DNA of 64,000 nt from Roseburia sp. Lineage in GTDB: Bacteria; Bacillota; Clostridia; Lachnospirales; Lachnospiraceae. Positions 60,234-64,000 of the stretch are shown here, piece after piece. The stretch lies in contig JAMPFC010000001.1 in assembly GCA_023664685.1 (NCBI GenBank), forward strand, positions 197,179 through 261,178. The letters run 5' to 3'. Each line of letters opens with the position of its first letter. Positions within the stretch are counted from its first letter, which is position 1. Position numbers and translations under genes: made by a program. The notes below the pieces were generated by a model. The model ran no database searches and was not told the origin of the DNA. It saw only the letters and a list, made by a program, of their open reading frames with translations.

Positions 60234-61472
60234 GCCATGCTGCCATGTCAGGCCGCCCTGAAAATACACGCTGTACGGCGGTTCGATCGGGGCGTCTGCA
60301 CTTAGCTCGATGGAAGAACCCTGAATAAAATTTCCCGCCGCCATAATGACATCACTATGATATCCGGGCATCGCATATGGTTCCGGAGATACGTAACTGT
60401 CGACCGGCGAACCTGCCTGAATGCCCCGGCAGAAAGCAATGATCCGTTCCGGAGAGCCAAGCGCCACCGCCTGAATGATATCGTTTCTCTCCTCTCCGGC
60501 AGATGGACTTGTCACAAAGCCAAGCCCCTCATACAGCTCCGCTGCAAAGATCGCCGACTTAAGCGCCCCTGCCACGACCGTCGGCGCAAAGAAAAGTCCC
60601 TGATAAAAGGAGGGATTTACGTTAAGGGAAGCGCCGACTTCCTTTCCAAGCCCCGGTGCGGTCAGCCGATTTGCCGCCAGTTCGATCAATTTCTTTTTCC
60701 CTGCGATATAACCGCCCATCGGCGCAAGCCCGCCGCCCGGATTTTTGATCAGTGACCCGACGATAAGATCTGCCCCTGCTTCCGCCGGCTCCTGAATATC
60801 GACAAATTCTCCATAACAGTTATCTACCATGCAGATGACATCGGGTTTACATTTTTTTACAAATCGGATCAGCTCCCCAATCTGCGCCACTGATAATGTC
60901 TTTCGCATCGCATATCCCTTTGAGCGCTGTATCGTGATCAGTTTTGTCTGCGGTTTGATCGCCCTTTGTATCCCCTCAAGATCAAAACTGCTGTCCTCTT
61001 TTAAATCCACTTGGGCATAGGTTACGCCAAATTCTTTGAGGGAACCCGGCTCGCTCTTTCCGTGAATGCCGATGATGCCCTCCAGTGTATCATACGGTTT
61101 CCCAACCGGAGACAAGAGTTCATCGCCCGGCCTTAAAATCGACGACAGCGCGATCGTGAGCGCATGAGTCCCACAGGTGATCTGGGAACGGACGAGGGCG
61201 TCTTCGCACTGGAAAATGTCGGCATATACCTTTTCCAGTATATCCCTCCCATCATCATTGTATCCGTATCCAGTCGTTCCATTCATATGTTCTGCGCTGA
61301 CACGGTTTTTTTGAAATGCCTGCAGCACTTTTAACTGGTTGTATTCCGCCACTTTGTCGATCCCATCAAAACGATCTTTCAGAGAACCGCAGACTTTGTC
61401 CGCATAGTCCAGTACCTCTTTACTGATTCCGATTTTCCCATACATTTCATGTAAAATTTCATCGTTGATCAT
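60171..61472 (-). CDS. Methionine gamma-lyase-family PLP protein (YnbB-like)
   Basis: This 433-residue PLP enzyme is of the aluminium-resistance/YnbB group of fold-type I. Segments are HMNGTTGYGYNDDGRDILEK, ITCGTHALTIALSSILRPGD and MVDNCYGEFVDIQEP, with PLP-Lys in GSLIKNPGGGLAP. The family is annotated as cystathionine beta- or methionine gamma-lyase-like; the substrate is not certain. It overlaps miaA by 4 bp (ATGA), the same arrangement as in many Firmicutes. Its last 56 bp are duplicated downstream. Confidence 0.9.
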   Translation of the reverse strand: MINDEILHEMYGKIGISKEVLDYADKVCGSLKDRFDGIDKVAEYNQLKVLQAFQKNRVSAEHMNGTTGYGYNDDGRDILEKVYADIFQCEDALVRSQITCGTHALTIALSSILRPGDELLSPVGKPYDTLEGIIGIHGKSEPGSLKEFGVTYAQVDLKEDSSFDLEGIQRAIKPQTKLITIQRSKGYAMRKTLSVAQIGELIRFVKKCKPDVICMVDNCYGEFVDIQEPAEAGADLIVGSLIKNPGGGLAPMGGYIAGKKKLIELAANRLTAPGLGKEVGASLNVNPSFYQGLFFAPTVVAGALKSAIFAAELYEGLGFVTSPSAGEERNDIIQAVALGSPERIIAFCRGIQAGSPVDSYVSPEPYAMPGYHSDVIMAAGNFIQGSSIELSADAPIEPPYSVYFQGGLTWQHGKYGILMSLQKMVDEKLVRLP

Positions 61473-62416
61473 CGTTCTATTATCCCTCTTTCCTCCGACA
61501 TGCGGACAATTTCCTCCACGAGAAGTTCGTCCGTCTCAAATTGCTCCTTATCCACAAAGACAACCTCTTTTTCACGCCGGAACCATGTGAGCTGACGCTT
61601 TGCAAAATGCCTTGTGTCTTTTTTGATCTGTTCAATCGCCTCTTCTTTGGATATCATTCCTTCAAAATAGTCAAACAATTCTTTATAACCGATCGCCTGC
61701 ATGGAAACCATGTCTTTTGTATACCCTCTTTTGATAAGCGTCCCTGCCTCCTCAAACAGCCCCGCCGCCACCATGTCATCCACCCTCTGGTTGATCCGTT
61801 CATATAGTTTTTTCCGGTTCATCGTAAGGACTACATAAAGAAACTGATAGGGCGATTCTTTTTGGCGCTGTTCGGTGTTGTGGGCAGAGATCGGCTGGCC
61901 GGTTTCATGAAAATATTCCAGTGCGCGGATGACCCGCTTTTTATTGTTGGGATGGATCGCCTCTGCCGAGGCAGGGTCTACCTCCCGGAGTTTTTCGTGG
62001 AGATACTGGGCGCCCTTCTCTTCTGCCTTTTTCTCAAGTTCATGCCGAAATGCCTGCCCTTCTCTCTCCTCCTGAAAGTCAATATCATATAAAAGGGCTT
62101 GGATATAAAATCCGGTTCCGCCGGCGATGACAGGAAGCTTTCCATTTTCCCATATTTTTTTCATGGCGTCCTCCGCCATTTTCTTAAATTCATAAACGTG
62201 AAACGGGGTATCCGGTGTGATCTCATCCACAAGATAGTGCCGGATACCTGACATTTCCTCCGGTGTGATCTTCGCTGTCCCAATATCCATATACCGGTAA
62301 ATCTGCATCGAATCGGCGGAAATGATCTCCCCATTCACCGCCTTTGCCAGTTTGACCGAGGCAGCAGTCTTTCCCACAGCAGTCGGGCCGGTGAGGATGA
62401 TGAGTGGTTTCTTCAT
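61469..62416 (-). CDS. miaA: tRNA dimethylallyltransferase
   Basis: This 315-residue enzyme adds an isopentenyl group to A37 of tRNAs reading UNN codons. P-loop GPTAVGKTAAS, ISADSMQIYRYMDIGTAKIT, IAGGTGFYIQAL and FAKRQLTWFRRE are all present. It follows mutL and precedes ynbB, a normal order. Length is as usual. Confidence 0.97.
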   Translation of the reverse strand: MKKPLIILTGPTAVGKTAASVKLAKAVNGEIISADSMQIYRYMDIGTAKITPEEMSGIRHYLVDEITPDTPFHVYEFKKMAEDAMKKIWENGKLPVIAGGTGFYIQALLYDIDFQEEREGQAFRHELEKKAEEKGAQYLHEKLREVDPASAEAIHPNNKKRVIRALEYFHETGQPISAHNTEQRQKESPYQFLYVVLTMNRKKLYERINQRVDDMVAAGLFEEAGTLIKRGYTKDMVSMQAIGYKELFDYFEGMISKEEAIEQIKKDTRHFAKRQLTWFRREKEVVFVDKEQFETDELLVEEIVRMSEERGIIER

Positions 62417-62418
62417 AT

Positions 62419-64000
62419 CTAAACAATCCTTTTAAACTTTTTCTCAAATTCTTTTTTTGTCATGGAAATCGTCGTCGGTCTTCCGTGCGGGCAGTGATAC
62501 GGTTCCTCCGCCTGCAGCATCCTGCCGATCAATTTTTCCGCTTCCGCAAATGACAACGTCTGGTTTCCCTTTACCGCCGCCTTACAGGCGATCGTCGCAC
62601 AGCGGTCTGTGATCATCTCGTTTTTTTGCTTCGCTTTCCCTGCCTGCGGATTTTCCAACAGCTCATCCAAAAGGCTGTAAAACAATTCCCTTGAGGCGAG
62701 ATGGAGAAAATGGGACGGAACTGCCTTAACCGCATATTCATCCCCGCCAAACTCCTCAATTTCAAACCCAAGCGTTTGAAATGCCTCCTGACAGGTTTCC
62801 AAAACTTCTTTTTCCCGGTGGGTAAGTGTCAAGATGACCGGGGTCACAAGGTTCTGGCTGTATACCCTGCCATTCCTTAATTCCTCCATGATCTGCTCGT
62901 ACAATACCTTTTCGTGGGCGGCATGCTGATCAATGATGAGCATTTCCTCTCCGTATTCGATCATCCAGTAAGTTCCAAATACTTGACCGATCAGACGGAA
63001 ACGGGGCGTTTCCTCCTCCCGCAAAAACTCTTCCCGGAATAACGACTGCTGTTCGTAATTTACCGGCATCTCGTTTGCCGTTATGTCTTTTACCGGCATC
63101 TCCGGTTCTTTTCTCTCTGTGGCAGGCGGTTCATTTTTTAGCGTCTCCCTCTTCTCTTTCGCAGGAGCCGGCGGCAGCTTTTCAAGCCGGGCGGTTTCAA
63201 ATGGCTCTGGCATTTGCTCTGGTGCCTTTTTCTTTTCCGGCGTCTGTTTTGTCGATGGCTTTTTTTCTTTCTTTCCAAGCGAAACATTCGGGATCAGGGT
63301 CGCCTGCTTTAATATGTTATGAAGCTCGGTACAAAACAGGTCGAACACTTCCTCTTGATTTGTAAAGCGCACTTCCATCTTCGTCGGATGAACATTCACA
63401 TCCAGACAGGAGCTGTCGATCGAGAGAAATAACGTCGTAAAAGGAAAGCGGTTTGTCATGGTAAACCCATGATAAGCATTCTCAATCGCCTTTTGGATCA
63501 CAGGGCTTTTGATATGCCTTCCATTGATATAATAGTTCATAAACGTTCTTGTGCCTCGGGAGAGTTCCGGCTTGCCGGTAAATCCGGTCAGCTTCATTCC
63601 ATTTTTTTCTACCTCGACCGGAAGAAGCGCTTTGGTGATATCCGGCCCGAATTGATTATATATGTTATCCTTTACATTTCCGTTTCCGGAGGTCTGGATC
63701 TTCGTCCGCCCATCCCAGATGAATTTGAAGCGGATCTCTGGATGAGAAAGCGTAAAATGAAGGACGATATCGCTCACGTATCCCCCTTCCGTCGTCTTTG
63801 TTTTTAAAAATTTAGCTCTCGCAGGCGTATTGTAAAAAAGATTTCTTACGATAAATGTTGTCCCCTCCGGACAGCCGATCTCTTCGCTTGCCATCTCTTT
63901 CCCACCGTGGATCTCGTAGCGGCAGCCGATCACCGAATCGGCATCTTTTGTGACTAATTCGGTCTGGGACACAGCGGCGATGCTTGAAAGAGCCTCTCCC
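62419..64000 (-). CDS. mutL: DNA mismatch repair protein MutL, C-terminal part (5' end outside window)
   Basis: The frame continues past the window edge; the last residues visible upstream read GEALSSIAAVS, the MutL GFRGEAL motif. Seen are the end of the ATPase domain (FIVRNLFYNTPARAKFLK, YYINGRHIKSPVIQKAIENA, DVNVHPTKMEVRF), a Lys/Glu/Pro linker (about 110 residues), and the C-terminal dimerisation domain with the endonuclease motif DQHAAHEKVLYEQ and the metal-binding end CPHGRPTTISM. MutL nicks the strand in repair. mutS1 is not in the window. Confidence 0.96.
   Translation of the reverse strand, partial: GEALSSIAAVSQTELVTKDADSVIGCRYEIHGGKEMASEEIGCPEGTTFIVRNLFYNTPARAKFLKTKTTEGGYVSDIVLHFTLSHPEIRFKFIWDGRTKIQTSGNGNVKDNIYNQFGPDITKALLPVEVEKNGMKLTGFTGKPELSRGTRTFMNYYINGRHIKSPVIQKAIENAYHGFTMTNRFPFTTLFLSIDSSCLDVNVHPTKMEVRFTNQEEVFDLFCTELHNILKQATLIPNVSLGKKEKKPSTKQTPEKKKAPEQMPEPFETARLEKLPPAPAKEKRETLKNEPPATERKEPEMPVKDITANEMPVNYEQQSLFREEFLREEETPRFRLIGQVFGTYWMIEYGEEMLIIDQHAAHEKVLYEQIMEELRNGRVYSQNLVTPVILTLTHREKEVLETCQEAFQTLGFEIEEFGGDEYAVKAVPSHFLHLASRELFYSLLDELLENPQAGKAKQKNEMITDRCATIACKAAVKGNQTLSFAEAEKLIGRMLQAEEPYHCPHGRPTTISMTKKEFEKKFKRIV

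Overview
The window looks like the chromosome of a Gram-positive, low-to-moderate GC Clostridia, most likely a member of the Lachnospiraceae. The reasons are the strong GGAGG-type ribosome sites, TTGACA/TATAAT promoters with 17-bp spacers, a tRNA gene without an encoded CCA, DUF6273 and DUF5688 proteins, RemA upstream of gmk, and the mreBCD-mrdA-minCDE-rodA-mgsA order. The genus cannot be fixed from the sequence alone.

Bases 1-14650 are an accessory-looking stretch. It holds the end of an acyl-CoA synthetase gene, an internally deleted Phd/YefM-type antitoxin, a ClC protein without the gating glutamate, two secreted DUF6273 proteins, an AIM24 protein, an XRE regulator with a Cys-bearing repeat tail, a secreted GH43 glycosidase with a divergent AraC regulator, a broken rhuM, an orphan HicB and an orphan MNT nucleotidyltransferase. 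Three copies of a 210-270 bp hairpin repeat sit directly behind genes here. One copy has 31-bp perfect terminal inverted repeats and a 7-8 bp flanking direct repeat. A separate 180-bp interval is bounded by two inverted 24-bp palindromes.

Bases 14650-43670 are mostly housekeeping. They include rplS-lepB-rbgA-lepB-CYTH, gdhA, tRNA-Arg(CCG), rluF-ligA, a SpoVB/MurJ-type flippase, a large acidic disordered protein, iscR-iscS-iscU, a PHP phosphatase, rqcH, yicC-remA-gmk-lepB-rpoZ, two tandem MutS-type ATPases, an SOS-controlled YneA-like LysM protein, a wall amidase and a tyrosine recombinase. The first of three signal peptidase I genes lacks both residues of the catalytic Ser-Lys dyad.

Bases 43920-64000 are almost all on the minus strand and deal with envelope growth and division: an orphan BlaI-type repressor, a ylm-type cluster (HlyD-like adaptor, yggS, sepF, divIVA, lspA, rluD), the elongasome/Min cluster (radC, mreBCD, mrdA, minCDE, rodA, mgsA), and ynbB-miaA-mutL. 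mutL runs off the end of the window.

The least explained items are the hairpin repeat family, the paired-palindrome interval, the catalytically dead signal peptidase paralogue, the AraC gene whose only well-placed ribosome site points to a non-AUG start, and the SOS-box-controlled LysM protein with no lexA beside it.
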